From Psychrobacter sp. Pi2-52 (GTDB taxonomy: Bacteria > Pseudomonadota > Gammaproteobacteria > Pseudomonadales > Moraxellaceae), in NCBI RefSeq assembly GCF_904846705.1, contig NZ_CAJHBS010000024.1, positions 1 to 49,934 on the forward strand: a DNA stretch of 49,934 nucleotides. The letters run 5' to 3'. Positions within the stretch are counted from its first letter, which is position 1, and each line of letters starts with the position of its first letter. Made by a program: the position numbers and the translations under genes. Shown here in pieces: positions 10,399 to 21,339 of the stretch. Below the pieces are notes generated by a model. It was not told the origin of the DNA and searched no databases. It was given only the letters and a program-made list of their open reading frames with translations.

Positions 10399-10884
10399 TT
10401 ATATCAAGCCCTTTCGTTTCATATTGCGATAAACCACAATAATAATGAGCAGATTAGAAACCAATATTCCAAGCTTAAACCAGTCAAATGGGCTAACGAT
10501 CAGATAGTAGATTTCTATAGGAATAAATACCCCATAGCCTAACACCCCGAACCAATATGCCCATGTTTTGTCATGCCATAAGCCATAGGCTTCTAGGAAG
10601 CGCAAACTGGCGTAAGCAAATATCAATAATAAAAACATCGGCCAGTTTTTACTTGCCTGCTGAGCAATACGTACGGCACTATCGATTTGCGGGGCAAGCA
10701 TATGGCCGAAGCTGCGCTGCCAAGTAACGGTTGCCGTCGTCAGCCAATGCTCAAGATTGGTATGCCACCACCATAATGCCCCTGCTCCTAGTAACGCACC
10801 AACACCTTTCACTACCTCATAAATGGCCACTGCTTTGATAGACTCACTCGCCGTACTGCGCGATTTTTCTTGCTGACCATTCAT
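10399..10884 (-). CDS. DUF2127 family inner-membrane protein
   Basis: This protein of about 161 residues has three or four helices (about 14-33, 68-90, 101-121, 125-150). Features fitting DUF2127 are IKAVAIYEVVKGVGALLGAG near the N-terminus and LRFLEAYGLWHDKTWAYWFG in the middle. The start was placed at MNGQQEKS because a longer in-frame reading would enter the preceding dihydroorotase-like gene. It lies 55 nt after that gene, in the same direction. The function is unknown. Confidence 0.78.
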   Translation of the reverse strand: MNGQQEKSRSTASESIKAVAIYEVVKGVGALLGAGALWWWHTNLEHWLTTATVTWQRSFGHMLAPQIDSAVRIAQQASKNWPMFLLLIFAYASLRFLEAYGLWHDKTWAYWFGVLGYGVFIPIEIYYLIVSPFDWFKLGILVSNLLIIIVVYRNMKRKGLI

Positions 10885-10939
10885 GGTAACCCCTTTATCC
10901 TTCGAGGATGGCGGCAGACGGTCATCCTGTTGGGGCAAA

Positions 10940-12151
10940 TTAGCCAAAGAATGTCTCCACAACACGTCCTTGCAACTGCTGATTGAAAAACGGCGTGTTC
11001 TTACCACTCGATAGCATCGATTGCGCGGTTACTTGCCACTCAAGGTTAGGATCGACCAATACTGCACCGCCGATAGCTTCATACTGCTCACTAATACCTG
11101 CGATTTTTGCAGGATTTAGGCAGATTTTGTCTACCAGTTGCGAGAGTGTTAATACCTCGTCATTTACCAGCTGACAAGCTAGCGCCATAAACGTATCAAA
11201 GTTTGAGATACCTGGCGTACTTTCAGCAAATGGTGCTTTTTTGGCGGTACTATTCAGTGGCTCGTGATGACTACAGATAGCATCGATAGTGCCATCCTTT
11301 AATCCACGGCGGATTGCCTGCTGATCCGTATTACTACGTAGCGGTGGCAACACGTACGCCTGAGCATTAAAGCCTTCAAGATTGTCATCAGTTAGATAAA
11401 GCTGATGCATCGCAACATCGCACGTAACAGGCAGACCTTTGTCTTTTGCCCAGCGCATGAGCTCGATGGAAGACTTACATGACAACTGGCTAAAATGAGC
11501 AGCGATTCCAGTCTCTTCAACCATCAATAGCTGCGTAGACAGTGCAACCGTTTCTGCAATCCAAGGAATCCCTTGTAGACCATGATAAGAAGCAATATAG
11601 CCCTCATGTGCCACGCCATCTCCAGACAGACTTGGCTCGTCAGGATAAAAGAATACTTTCATACCAAAAGTCGCCGCGTATTCTAGTGTACGTAGCAATA
11701 CTAAGTCATTACGAAAAGGTCTACGCGCATTAGATACCGCAATACAGCCGCCCTTTTTAAGCCCTGCGATATTAGATGGTCGTTCGCCCTCTAACCCTGT
11801 GGTCAATGCACCCAAAATATGCAAGTAAATCCCGCCATCACTCAAGGCACGCTCACGTAAACCTTTTAAGAGTGAGCCATTTTCTAAAATAGGATTGGTA
11901 TCAGGTGGCGTCACCACATGCAAAAATCCATTACCATGAGCAGCGCTGCCTTCTGATTTTAGCGTACCGTGTTGCTGCTGGCCTGGCTCACGCAAACGCG
12001 CGCATAGATCTACTAGTGGTGGCAATAACCACATCTCACGGTCAGAATCGAGTGTAGATAGTTTTTCTGTTGCAGTTTGCGGCAATGCATCTTTAAATAC
12101 TTTTGGTAAATGGTCAAGAATGGGTGCATCCGTATTAAGCATGGTAGACAT
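10940..12151 (-). CDS. pyrX: Dihydroorotase-like protein, probably non-catalytic (PyrC-prime/PyrX type)
   Basis: This 403-residue protein has the dihydroorotase fold but lacks the metal site. Active enzymes have D-x-H-x-H-x-R-x-P-G; here residues 48-57 read DLCARLREPG, so both histidines are replaced by Cys50 and Arg52. The usual TDHAPH metal motif is CSHHEPL, with Asp lost. In Pseudomonas the analogous inactive PyrC-prime is encoded beside pyrB and is needed to assemble aspartate transcarbamoylase. The same arrangement here (58 bp after pyrB) suggests that role. A catalytic dihydroorotase should be encoded elsewhere in the genome. Confidence 0.88.
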   Translation of the reverse strand: MSTMLNTDAPILDHLPKVFKDALPQTATEKLSTLDSDREMWLLPPLVDLCARLREPGQQQHGTLKSEGSAAHGNGFLHVVTPPDTNPILENGSLLKGLRERALSDGGIYLHILGALTTGLEGERPSNIAGLKKGGCIAVSNARRPFRNDLVLLRTLEYAATFGMKVFFYPDEPSLSGDGVAHEGYIASYHGLQGIPWIAETVALSTQLLMVEETGIAAHFSQLSCKSSIELMRWAKDKGLPVTCDVAMHQLYLTDDNLEGFNAQAYVLPPLRSNTDQQAIRRGLKDGTIDAICSHHEPLNSTAKKAPFAESTPGISNFDTFMALACQLVNDEVLTLSQLVDKICLNPAKIAGISEQYEAIGGAVLVDPNLEWQVTAQSMLSSGKNTPFFNQQLQGRVVETFFG

Positions 12152-12209
12152 AACGTTATTACCGTATCAATAAAATTAAATAAATGAGAATAAGTCGCTC
12201 GGCAGCCTA

Positions 12210-13283
12210 TTATTTGCCAGCCGCTTGATGAGCGCGTTGACCTTCCATCGCAAGTGATAAGACTGCCATGCGAATGGCAATGCCGTTATTTACCTGCTTT
12301 AAGATAACGGATTGCGCGCCATCAGCCACACTAGAGGCAATCTCAACACCGCGGTTCATCGGCCCCGGATGCATCACTAGTGCATCAGGTTTAGCGAGAG
12401 CTACTCGCTCTGGCGTGATTCCATAATGCTTATAGTATTCACTTGAGGAGGCCAATAGCGGCGAACCGATACGCTCATTTTGTATTCTTAATCCCATGAT
12501 CACATCACAGTCGGTGACACACTCGTCCATGTTTTCATATACTTGCACGCCAAAACGCTCAATACCTTTGGGTAGTAGAGTACGCGGCGCACAAACACGG
12601 ATGTCTGTCACACCTAGTGTTTGCAATGCACTGATATCAGAGCGTGCCACGCGTGAGTGCTTAATATCACCAACGATTGCGATAGACAGCTCTTCAAACG
12701 GGCGCGGAGCTTCACGGTGAATGGTCAACATGTCGAGCATTCCTTGAGTGGGATGCGCATGCCAGCCATCACCGCCATTGATAATAGCGATATCAGGCGT
12801 CACTTCTGTCGCCATAAAATGCGCGGCACCTGATGCTGAATGTCGAACTACAAAGATATCCGCAGTCATTGCCTGTAGATTCCACAACGTATCGCGCAGA
12901 CTCTCGCCTTTTTTGGTACTAGAACGTTCGATATCGATATTGAGTACATTGGCACCCAAACGTTTTTCTGCCACCTCAAATGTCGTCCGGGTACGAGTCG
13001 ATGGTTCAAAGAACAAATTCATGACCGTATAGCCGTCTAACTCAGGACGATTAATTAACTGTCCGTTTTCATCAAAGAAAGTCTCTGCTTTTGCGATAAT
13101 AGCTTTGAGCTGTGCTTTGTTAAGACCTTCAACACCTAAGAAATGCCTAATACTGCCATCGGTGTTGAGCTGCGGACGACTCAATGAGGTATTGAGCCTT
13201 TGATGAATCGTACTGGGATCAAATTTTGCATAATCAGTCGGTGAGACTGGTTGTGTAGCGCTACTATCGATAGGATTTGACAT
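12210..13283 (-). CDS. pyrB: Aspartate carbamoyltransferase catalytic subunit
   Basis: This enzyme condenses carbamoyl phosphate with aspartate in the first committed step of pyrimidine synthesis. Signature motifs are [20 protein letters not shown] (carbamoyl-phosphate loop), [12 protein letters not shown] and [12 protein letters not shown]. At 357 residues it is longer than E. coli PyrB (about 311), because of an N-terminal extension of about 35 residues. Such extensions are seen in class A enzymes (Pseudomonas type) that form a dodecamer with an inactive dihydroorotase, which is encoded next door. No regulatory pyrI gene is adjacent. Confidence 0.97.
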   Translation of the reverse strand: MSNPIDSSATQPVSPTDYAKFDPSTIHQRLNTSLSRPQLNTDGSIRHFLGVEGLNKAQLKAIIAKAETFFDENGQLINRPELDGYTVMNLFFEPSTRTRTTFEVAEKRLGANVLNIDIERSSTKKGESLRDTLWNLQAMTADIFVVRHSASGAAHFMATEVTPDIAIINGGDGWHAHPTQGMLDMLTIHREAPRPFEELSIAIVGDIKHSRVARSDISALQTLGVTDIRVCAPRTLLPKGIERFGVQVYENMDECVTDCDVIMGLRIQNERIGSPLLASSSEYYKHYGITPERVALAKPDALVMHPGPMNRGVEIASSVADGAQSVILKQVNNGIAIRMAVLSLAMEGQRAHQAAGK

Positions 13284-13672
13284 AATGGCGAGTCTTTATT
13301 GTGGGTTTATATGAGTCTATAGTAATCACTTATTCATCTTTGTTCGATCATTTATCACTGATAGGCATAGATACAAAGGACATTTTGACGCTTATTTGCT
13401 ACAATTTACCGTAATCAAATTCGACCGAAAAATAGCCTCAGCAGACAATCAGAAAGCGTGAGTAGACATGCTGTATTCTCATAGAGAATAATTCTGACAA
13501 AACTATAAATGAATAACAATAGATATAGTGTAGCCGATTTTGTGGTCGGGACAAAGATGCCGTATTAGCTATTTAAGAATTTACCTATTTCAGGTGTGCG
13601 AAACGCCACCCATTTCTTTACTTTGACACCTATCCGTTCTTTTACTTTCCATACCATTTATTAGGAAGCCTT
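13284..13672. other. Divergent promoter region between pyrB and fbp
   Basis: This 389-bp AT-rich gap separates divergent pyrB and fbp and should contain both promoters. No convincing -35/-10 pair, attenuator or operator could be picked out by eye, and there is no coding sequence. Confidence 0.4.
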
Positions 13673-14656
13673 ATGACGACCTTAGCAGACTATCTAAACC
13701 AACATGCCACTAGCCCTGCACTTAACGACGTGATTACCACTGTCACTGATGTCGGTAAGACGATTTCACAGTTGCTCAGAAAAGGCGCTTTAGCAGACAT
13801 TTTGGGCGAAGCGGGTAATCAAAACGTCCAAGGCGAAGATCAGAAAAAACTAGACGTACTGGCCAATGACTTATTGCTAGATGCATTGGCAAAAAACACG
13901 CACTGTGCAGGCGTTGCTTCAGAAGAGCTCGATGATGCCACCCCTGCTAATGATGACGGTAGTTTATTGGTTTTATTTGACCCACTAGATGGCTCATCAA
14001 ATATCGATATCAATATGGCAGTAGGTACGATTTTTTCTGTTTTACCGTATGAGCGTCAAGGTCAAACCAGTGAAAACAGCGACTATTTGCAAGCAGGTAA
14101 CAAACAGCTAGCCGCCGGTTATCTGCTATATGGTACGTCTACCGTACTGGCGCTGACTATCGCAGACAAGGTCGTGATGTTTAGCCTAGACCCAGAGACG
14201 TCTGACTATGTGCTGATAGAAGACAACGTCCAAATCGATACCGATACGAGCGAGTATGCTATCAATAGCTCAAACTATCGCTACTGGCGCGCCCCGATGC
14301 AACAGTACATCGACGAGCTCATCGCTGGTGAAGCAGGCGTACGTGGACGCGATTTTAATACGCGTTGGGTAGCCGCCATGGTCGGTGACGTCCATCGCAT
14401 CTTATGCCGCGGTGGTCTGTTCACTTATCCGTTTGATACCAAATATGCTCATAAAGCGGGCAAACTGCGTTTGATGTATGAAGCCAACCCAATGAGCCTA
14501 TTGATTGAACGTGCCAGTGGTGCTGCGACAGACGCGGTCAATCGTATCCTAGATATCGAACCGACTGATATTCATCAACGTGTCCCTGTGGTACTCGGCA
14601 GCAAAAACGAAGTTAATTACGTGAAAGACTTACACGTCAATTATTCTGAAAAATAA
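13673..14656 (+). CDS. fbp: Fructose-1,6-bisphosphatase, class 1
   Basis: This enzyme removes the 1-phosphate of fructose-1,6-bisphosphate in gluconeogenesis. The 327-residue length is typical of class 1. Metal-binding and catalytic motifs are present: an early EDQKKLD, then [27 protein letters not shown] and [12 protein letters not shown]; near the C-terminus are [20 protein letters not shown] and ASGAATD. The AGGAAG ribosome site supports the start. It is divergent from pyrB and likely monocistronic. Confidence 0.97.
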   Translation: MTTLADYLNQHATSPALNDVITTVTDVGKTISQLLRKGALADILGEAGNQNVQGEDQKKLDVLANDLLLDALAKNTHCAGVASEELDDATPANDDGSLLVLFDPLDGSSNIDINMAVGTIFSVLPYERQGQTSENSDYLQAGNKQLAAGYLLYGTSTVLALTIADKVVMFSLDPETSDYVLIEDNVQIDTDTSEYAINSSNYRYWRAPMQQYIDELIAGEAGVRGRDFNTRWVAAMVGDVHRILCRGGLFTYPFDTKYAHKAGKLRLMYEANPMSLLIERASGAATDAVNRILDIEPTDIHQRVPVVLGSKNEVNYVKDLHVNYSEK

Positions 14657-14761
14657 TTGATTTGCACGCCTGTTAAGAACAACCAGTAGAATGCTAAATC
14701 AATAATAGGCATTGTGCTGGTTATCTAAACAACTCCTTTACTCTTCTCTAAGCGGTCCACT

Positions 14762-15556
14762 ATGGTATTAAATCCCACCGAGCTGATTACCTCAGATAAG
14801 AACACAACAGTGAAGCTTGTGAAAGCACTGTTGTCCCAAGCACGCCAGCGTAAGAAGAACGGTCAAACAGTCATAGAAGGCGTCCATTTGATAGATGCTG
14901 CGCTGCGTAGTGACTATCCTTTCACCCAGATATTACTGTCCGAATCAGCGCGAAGCCATCCTGAAGTTCAACAGGTACTCACTCGTCTGCCCACTTATAC
15001 ACCTATTCTTGTTTTGTCAGACTCGCTCTATGAGAGCATACGTAGCTTGGGTACTGGCATTGATATCATGGCAATTATCAAGGTGCCAACGCCTAGCTTG
15101 CCAATGATCGATGAGGATTGCTTGATCTTAAATGATGTACAAGATAGCGGAAATGTCGGTACGCTATTACGCACAGCGGCTGCCATTGGTATTCGCAATA
15201 TCCTATGTACCAGTGCGACAGCTCAAGCTTGGTCGCCTAAGACGCTACGAGCAGGTATGGGTGCACAGTTTGCCCTAACTATTTTTGAGGGCTTGAGTAC
15301 GCAAGGTATCCTAGATCATGTACAAGTGCCTTTACTAGCAACCAGCTCACATACAGATACTATTATTTACAACCACGACTTATCAGCACCTGTGGCTTGG
15401 ATTATGGGTCATGAAGGTCAAGGTGTTAGTGACGAGCTAATGCAATGTGCGACGCCTATAGCACTACCGCAGCCAAACGGGCAAGAGAGCTTAAACGTAG
15501 CCATTGCTGGTTCTCTTTGTCTTTATGAGACCTTGCGTCAAAGACAATACTCTTAG
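14762..15556 (+). CDS. TrmH/SpoU-family RNA 2'-O-methyltransferase
   Basis: This 264-residue protein of the SPOUT superfamily should methylate a ribose in tRNA or rRNA using S-adenosylmethionine. The three knot motifs are seen: NDVQDSGNVGTLLRTAAAIG (motif 1, about 126-145), IMGHEGQGVSDEL (motif 2, about 217-229) and ALPQPNGQESLNVAIAGSLC (motif 3). The N-terminal about 95 residues resemble the substrate-binding domain found in RlmB-like members. The target nucleotide cannot be told from the sequence. The ribosome site is weak; a strong terminator follows. Confidence 0.88.
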   Translation: MVLNPTELITSDKNTTVKLVKALLSQARQRKKNGQTVIEGVHLIDAALRSDYPFTQILLSESARSHPEVQQVLTRLPTYTPILVLSDSLYESIRSLGTGIDIMAIIKVPTPSLPMIDEDCLILNDVQDSGNVGTLLRTAAAIGIRNILCTSATAQAWSPKTLRAGMGAQFALTIFEGLSTQGILDHVQVPLLATSSHTDTIIYNHDLSAPVAWIMGHEGQGVSDELMQCATPIALPQPNGQESLNVAIAGSLCLYETLRQRQYS

Positions 15557-15598
15557 CCTCCATTTATAACTGCGATCAAAACAATACCTATCAAGCAT

Positions 15599-15634
15599 AA
15601 AAAAACCCACTATCATTTAATAGTGGGTTTTTTA
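15599..15634 (+). terminator. Terminator of the TrmH-family gene
   Basis: The stem CCCACTAT/ATAGTGGG (15606-15613 and 15620-15627) is flanked by an A-run and a T-run, 43 nt after the stop codon. It could also act on the minus strand for etfA. Confidence 0.88.
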
Positions 15635-15652
15635 TTATCTGTCTATTACTGA

Positions 15653-15760
15653 TATGGTCAAAGAAGTCTAGAACGAATACAAGGCAGCCGACTGCAGATT
15701 GTACAAGTAGTACATCTAAGGAGGGTAACGCCGTAACCGTTTAGTAGTTCTGTGACTATA
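15653..15760. mobile_element. Palindromic MITE-like element, about 108 bp
   Basis: The imperfect terminal inverted repeats TATGGTCAAAGAA (15653-15665) and TTCTGTGACTATA (15748-15760) match at 11 of 13 positions. A GTAC-AAGTA-GTAC core sits exactly in the middle (15701-15713). There is no coding capacity. It ends 2 bp from the etfA stop codon. A degenerate relative with the same core lies at about 681-788. I recall similar repeats in Psychrobacter genomes, but this needs a genome search. Confidence 0.6.
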
Positions 15761-15762
15761 TA

Positions 15763-16695
15763 TTAAACCTTGCTGGTTAGCTCAGGCAATGCTTCGAACA
15801 AATCAGCTTCTAAGAAGTAGTCAGCAACGCTAGCGATAGGGGCTTCTGGGTCATTGTTGATAGCAACGATAACTTTAGAGTCTTTCATACCAGCCAAATG
15901 CTGAATCGCGCCTGAGATACCAGCAGCGATATATAGCTGCGGTGCAACGATTTTACCTGTTTGACCAACCTGCATATCGTTTGGTACATAGCCTGCATCA
16001 ACAGCGGCACGTGATGCACCAACAGCAGCACCTAGCTTGTCTGCTAGTGGCTCGATATATTTAGTGAAGTTTTCACCGTTCGCTAATGCACGACCACCAG
16101 AAACTACGATACCAGCTGACGTTAACTCTGGACGGTCAGACTTAGCCATCTCTTCGTTCACAAAGCTTGCTTTGCCAGTTTCTTGTACGTTGTCGATAGT
16201 TTCAACAGTCGCTGAGCCACCTTCGCTTGCTACTGGGTCAAATGCAGTGGTACGTACAGTTAGTACGACTTTATCTTCTGTCGTTTTTACTGTCGCCGTT
16301 GCATTACCTGCGTAGATAGGACGCTCAAACGTTTGCGCATCTACTACACCTGAGATTTCAGACAACATGCTGACGTCAAGTAATGCAGCAACGCGTGGCA
16401 TAAAGTTTTTGCCAGTCGTGGTCGCAGCCGCTAGGATATGGCTGTAATCACCAGCGATATCAGCAACCAATAGTGCCACGTTACCTGCCAATTGATGCTC
16501 ATAAGCAGCGTTGTCAGCCAATAGTACTTTAGTCACGCCTTCTGCTTTTGCCGCTTCATCAGCAACAGCTTGGCTACCACTACCAGCAACCAATACATGG
16601 ATATCATCACCCATTTGTTTAGCAGCAGCGATCGTGTTTAAAGTTGCCTTTTTTAGACTGGCATTGTCATGTTCTGCATATACCAAAATTGCCAT
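15763..16695 (-). CDS. etfA: Electron transfer flavoprotein alpha subunit
   Basis: EtfA binds FAD and, with EtfB, carries electrons from acyl-CoA and other dehydrogenases to ETF:ubiquinone oxidoreductase. The 310-residue length is normal. The C-terminal FAD domain shows VVSGGRALANGENF, GASRAAVDAGYVPNDMQVGQ, GISGAIQHLAGMKDS and INNDPEAPI. The AGGAC ribosome site supports the start. It follows etfB after 152 bp, a wider gap than usual for this pair. A MITE-like element abuts its 3' end. Confidence 0.97.
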   Translation of the reverse strand: MAILVYAEHDNASLKKATLNTIAAAKQMGDDIHVLVAGSGSQAVADEAAKAEGVTKVLLADNAAYEHQLAGNVALLVADIAGDYSHILAAATTTGKNFMPRVAALLDVSMLSEISGVVDAQTFERPIYAGNATATVKTTEDKVVLTVRTTAFDPVASEGGSATVETIDNVQETGKASFVNEEMAKSDRPELTSAGIVVSGGRALANGENFTKYIEPLADKLGAAVGASRAAVDAGYVPNDMQVGQTGKIVAPQLYIAAGISGAIQHLAGMKDSKVIVAINNDPEAPIASVADYFLEADLFEALPELTSKV

Positions 16696-16847
16696 GGTTT
16701 TAGTCCTTTATATATTCGTATTATCTATTCATGCGGTTGTTTGTGTACAAAGCTATTTGAGAAACTATCATTTAATCTAAGATAAAGCAGTCAAATTCAC
16801 AGCCTTGTACAGGATATGCCGTAGCGAAGTATCCAATCATTAAAACA

Positions 16848-17597
16848 TTAAATGACTTTTGCTTCGTTTCTTAGCTTATCGACCAACTCATCAACTGACC
16901 CTACTGTAATACCAGCTTTACGGTCAGCAGGTGGCACGACTTTAATAATCTCTTGCTTAGATGTCATATCAACACCGAAATCTGCTGGCGTTTTCTCATC
17001 AAGTGGCTTTTTCTTCGCTTTCATGATGTTAGGCAATTTAGCATAACGTGGCTCATTCAAACGTAGATCAGTCGTGATGACTGCTGGCAAATCAAGAGCA
17101 ACAGTTTGTAGGCCACCATCGATTTCACGTGTTACGTTTACTTTGTCGCCTTCAACCTTCACTTCTGATGCAAACGTACCCTGACCGATACCCATCAATG
17201 CCGCTAGCATCTGGCCCGTTTGGTTGTTGTCATCATCAATCGCTTGCTTACCTAATAAGATGATATCAGTGCTTTCAGCTTCAGCGATGCTTTTTAGAAT
17301 CTTAGCAACTTGTAAAGGATATGGCTTTTCGTCACTTACGACTAACACACCACGGTCAGCACCTAGTGCTAGGGCTGCTCGAATCTGCTCTTGTGACTCT
17401 TTTGGACCGATTGAAGCAACAATGATCTCATCAATGACGCCAGCTTCTTTTAGACGAACCGCTTCTTCTACTGCGATTTCATCAAAAGGGTTAATTGACA
17501 TTTTAGTGTTTGATAAGTCAACGCCAGAGTTGTCGGCTTTTACACGAACTTTTACGTTATAATCAATGACACGCTTGACCGCTACTAATGCTTTCAT
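16848..17597 (-). CDS. etfB: Electron transfer flavoprotein beta subunit
   Basis: EtfB binds AMP and pairs with EtfA; 249 residues is the usual length. Family features are [20 protein letters not shown] at the start, [25 protein letters not shown], the ETF-beta signature [20 protein letters not shown], and [16 protein letters not shown] near the end. A good GAGGAACGT ribosome site precedes the ATG. It is the first gene of the etfBA unit. The ETF dehydrogenase gene is not in the window. Confidence 0.97.
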   Translation of the reverse strand: MKALVAVKRVIDYNVKVRVKADNSGVDLSNTKMSINPFDEIAVEEAVRLKEAGVIDEIIVASIGPKESQEQIRAALALGADRGVLVVSDEKPYPLQVAKILKSIAEAESTDIILLGKQAIDDDNNQTGQMLAALMGIGQGTFASEVKVEGDKVNVTREIDGGLQTVALDLPAVITTDLRLNEPRYAKLPNIMKAKKKPLDEKTPADFGVDMTSKQEIIKVVPPADRKAGITVGSVDELVDKLRNEAKVI

Positions 17598-18046
17598 ACG
17601 TTCCTCGTTTATTAATGTTATGAGTTAAAAATTGTCAGTTAAGAACCAAAGGTTCGTTGTGGTTCAAATTGTCGTTCAAAATACTGCTCAAGGTTATTAC
17701 TACATCAACAGAATATAGTTAACTAAGAAAGATAAGCCAATATCTAAGAGCATATTAGCATTGTATCTCTTACTAATGAAATCTGCTAAAGCTAAGCCAA
17801 CCGTTATTATCAGACCTATGTATCTTGCGTCAGCAGGCAGATAAGGTCAAGACACTGCCGTGAATAATGCGTCATAAATTTGTCAACACTCTATAATAAA
17901 TAGTCTATAAGCGCATCATTTCACGATTTTCATTGTTCACTAGCTTGAAATGCTCGTACCTTTATAGCATTCTAAGCCTCAGCTTTACTTAATATTTTGT
18001 TATTATTTATCTCTTCAAAGTTAACGGATGAGAATAGTTAGGCAAG
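17598..18046. other. Intergenic region upstream of etfB
   Basis: This 449-bp AT-rich gap lies between the end of the DUF421 gene and the start of etfB, both on the minus strand. It should hold the etfBA promoter. I see no clear hairpin, repeat or coding sequence. Confidence 0.4.
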
Positions 18047-18616
18047 CTAGACCTGCGACTTACTATTCTTACTAGCACCAAGCAATAATTCACTATCTCG
18101 TATATCGTCAAATAAAGACCAGTCAGGTTCAACATCGTTACTTTTGATGACACTCATATCACCTGTCGTCTCCATAATTACTGCGAACACTTCTGTTTTC
18201 GCTTTGATACCATTTTTACGTAGCACTTCCTGCACATCGCTGGTACTAAGATTGGCTTCTTTTAAGTTGTCTTCTAGATACTCACCATGAGCCATTAGGA
18301 TAATAGCTTGATTGTCTATCAGTGCTTTTAGCGGTTTTATTTTGCGCCTGATAACTGAAATAACGCCCTGAATTAAGAATAATACCGCAACAGCAAACAA
18401 TCCTTGAAATAGAGAGGGCTTATCTGACAATACCGTCGACGCCAATATACTACCAATACCAACCGTCATCGCAAAATCATGGCTTGATAACTTAGAAAAA
18501 CTGCGTAAACCCATCAATCGAGTAAACAACATCAGCCCTACATAAAAGCCTACAGCAGATAAAGAAATCCCGAGCACCTGTTGCCAGTCAATTGAAAGCC
18601 AGTTTTCCCACTTCAT
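18047..18616 (-). CDS. DUF421 (YetF-like) membrane protein
   Basis: This 189-residue protein has three membrane segments in the first 85 residues (about 14-33, 45-62, 66-85), followed by a cytoplasmic domain. The family features LSSHDFAMTVGIGSILASTV and HGEYLEDNLKEANLSTSDVQ identify DUF421, which includes YetF. The function is unknown; some Bacillus members have been linked to stress or sporulation. It stands alone, with 267 bp to the cold-shock gene. Confidence 0.85.
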   Translation of the reverse strand: MKWENWLSIDWQQVLGISLSAVGFYVGLMLFTRLMGLRSFSKLSSHDFAMTVGIGSILASTVLSDKPSLFQGLFAVAVLFLIQGVISVIRRKIKPLKALIDNQAIILMAHGEYLEDNLKEANLSTSDVQEVLRKNGIKAKTEVFAVIMETTGDMSVIKSNDVEPDWSLFDDIRDSELLLGASKNSKSQV

Positions 18617-18737
18617 AGTACAACCTTATCTATTACATCTTTATTAAATTATTGTTCGTTATTACCTGATGATGTTAACCGTCAAAATCAATAGCACTTT
18701 ACATTAGCAACACTTTGCCATACCAAAAAAGTCCCAT

Positions 18738-18772
18738 AAAAAAAGCAACCTGATAAGAGGTTGCTTTTTTTT
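18738..18772 (-). terminator. Terminator of the cold-shock gene
   Basis: The stem GCAACCT/AGGTTGC is flanked by A- and T-runs. On the minus strand it lies about 110 nt after the cold-shock protein stop codon and ahead of the DUF421 gene. Confidence 0.85.
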
Positions 18773-18883
18773 AAAGTCGATACAGTATTTTTATTGTTTT
18801 AACAAACAAAGTAATCAATGCATATTGATAATCTTATTGTCATTAAGTTTACTGACAAGCAGTTAACCTAATAATAAATGAGA

Positions 18884-19096
18884 TTAGATAGCTTCGATTT
18901 GCTCAGCTTGTGGGCCTTTTTTGCCATCACCTAAGATGAAAGACACTTTTTGGCCTTCGGCTAGAGTTTTGAAACCGTTACCTTGGATAGCGCTGTAGTG
19001 AGCGAATACGTCTTGTCCGCCGTTGTCTTGAGCGATAAAACCAAAACCTTTAGCTTCATTAAACCACTTTACAGTGCCTTCAACTTTATCTGACAT
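18884..19096 (-). CDS. CspA-family cold-shock protein
   Basis: This 70-residue single-stranded nucleic acid-binding protein is one OB-fold domain. It carries RNP1 KGFGFI and RNP2 DVFAHYSAI. The start was placed at [13 protein letters not shown], the usual family N-terminus, with AGTCAGGA upstream; a longer in-frame reading adds 15 unlikely residues. CspA-type proteins act as RNA chaperones, and many are cold-induced through a long structured 5' leader. The upstream gap is long enough for such a leader, but induction is not shown. Confidence 0.95.
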   Translation of the reverse strand: MSDKVEGTVKWFNEAKGFGFIAQDNGGQDVFAHYSAIQGNGFKTLAEGQKVSFILGDGKKGPQAEQIEAI

Positions 19097-19459
19097 AAAT
19101 TTTCCTGACTCTTTAACTGTTGGCGAGACTTGTGTCATCACCGATTAATTGATATATACCCTAATATTTTCTGCTAAATGCGGCGGCCAAAAATACTAAA
19201 CAATCTTAAAGAAAACTTGAATTTTTTGCCTCAAATATTTTGAGTACCGTCTGATTATAACAGTTTTCTATGGTAGGAACAGTCTAAATTGCTGATTTTT
19301 GTAAATAAATACTAACCATTGTTGCAAGCGAACATCGATAGTAATCAGTTTCATATCTTATTGATATAAAATAGTTTTTATTTATAGATATACTACAACT
19401 TCATCAGTAAATCACTAATTAACTAAGTCGACATAGATGATAGCAGGTTGGAATATTAG
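19097..19459. other. Intergenic region upstream of the cold-shock gene
   Basis: This 363-bp AT-rich gap probably contains the csp promoter and 5' leader. No firm cold-box or promoter match was made by eye, and no coding sequence was seen. Confidence 0.4.
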
Positions 19460-19945
19460 TTACTGCAATGGTGATGTCGGTAGCCATGCTGAACTCAATA
19501 CGAGCAAACATAACGCAAAAAACACCAATGAAAATGACTGACTGTAGGCAATATATTTTGCTGGAATGACCAAATCTTTAGGAGAGTCAGGAATGCCTTT
19601 GCGCTTAAGTAGCTTGGTACCATATATCCAACCAAAGGTCGTGTATATGCCATATGCAGCAGGCACTGCGATAGCTAACGGGGTCAAATCAATAACGTAT
19701 AAAATCACCACTGATATGAAGAACCATAGAGTATCTAACAATGAACTGACTTTAAAAAATTTAGATTGAGGCAGTTTACCATCGGTCTGTTTGAGCATCT
19801 CCCCTTCTATCCAAATTAAAACTGCTACCACAGCGCTAAGAGTAATATATACGAATTGCGGCGTTAGCCAGTCTGAATAAGATATTTGCACAGCATACAA
19901 CCTATTATCTATAGAAAGTGAGAATGAAGCATTCACCCGATTCAA
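19460..19945 (-). CDS. Unrecognised four-helix membrane protein
   Basis: I do not recognise this family. The protein of up to 161 residues has four hydrophobic segments (about 30-46, 68-87, 90-108, 132-155), a basic loop TKLLKRKGIPDSPKDL between the last two, and no cysteine-rich or catalytic motif. The start is uncertain: ATG at 19945 has no clear ribosome site, and a GTG about 18 codons in (MQISYSDW) is an alternative that would remove a polar leader. It stands alone between csp and ilvC, in the same direction. Confidence 0.6.
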   Translation of the reverse strand: MNRVNASFSLSIDNRLYAVQISYSDWLTPQFVYITLSAVVAVLIWIEGEMLKQTDGKLPQSKFFKVSSLLDTLWFFISVVILYVIDLTPLAIAVPAAYGIYTTFGWIYGTKLLKRKGIPDSPKDLVIPAKYIAYSQSFSLVFFALCLLVLSSAWLPTSPLQ

Positions 19946-20100
19946 TTACTTAGAAACGGATTGGAACAATGACGGATGTTAATCGCAAAGGCACTTTGGC
20001 CAATGTTAAGGTGCCTGCTTATATTGGGTAGCAATTACTGGTTTTCAACCGATAACCCTGATTCAAATAAAAGCGAAAAGCATCTATCAAATACTTTGCA

Positions 20101-20137
20101 TAAAAAAACCCATGCTATCAAGTGATAACATGGGCTA
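20101..20137 (-). terminator. Terminator of the ilvIHC operon
   Basis: The stem CCCATGCTATCA/TGATAACATGGG has one internal mismatch and a 2-base loop. On the minus strand it ends in seven T, about 50 nt after the ilvC stop codon. Confidence 0.88.
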
Positions 20138-20188
20138 TTTAATCTAAATCAGATTTTTATCTGAATAAGACTTTCATTTGTATAAAAC

Positions 20189-21226
<1,038 letters not shown>

Positions 21227-21339
21227 TCATGGCTTGCCATGGATAGTAAACGCTTATGCTGTAGTCAATATAATAACTAAGATAAGCGCTTTGTTGATTA
21301 GATAAATAAATATTGGTTTAAACTGGTTTTGATAAATAA

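Noticed and set aside
13371..13412. A sigma-70 promoter at TTGACG ... TACAAT between pyrB and fbp
   Set aside because: The two hexamers are only 9 bp apart, too close for a promoter.
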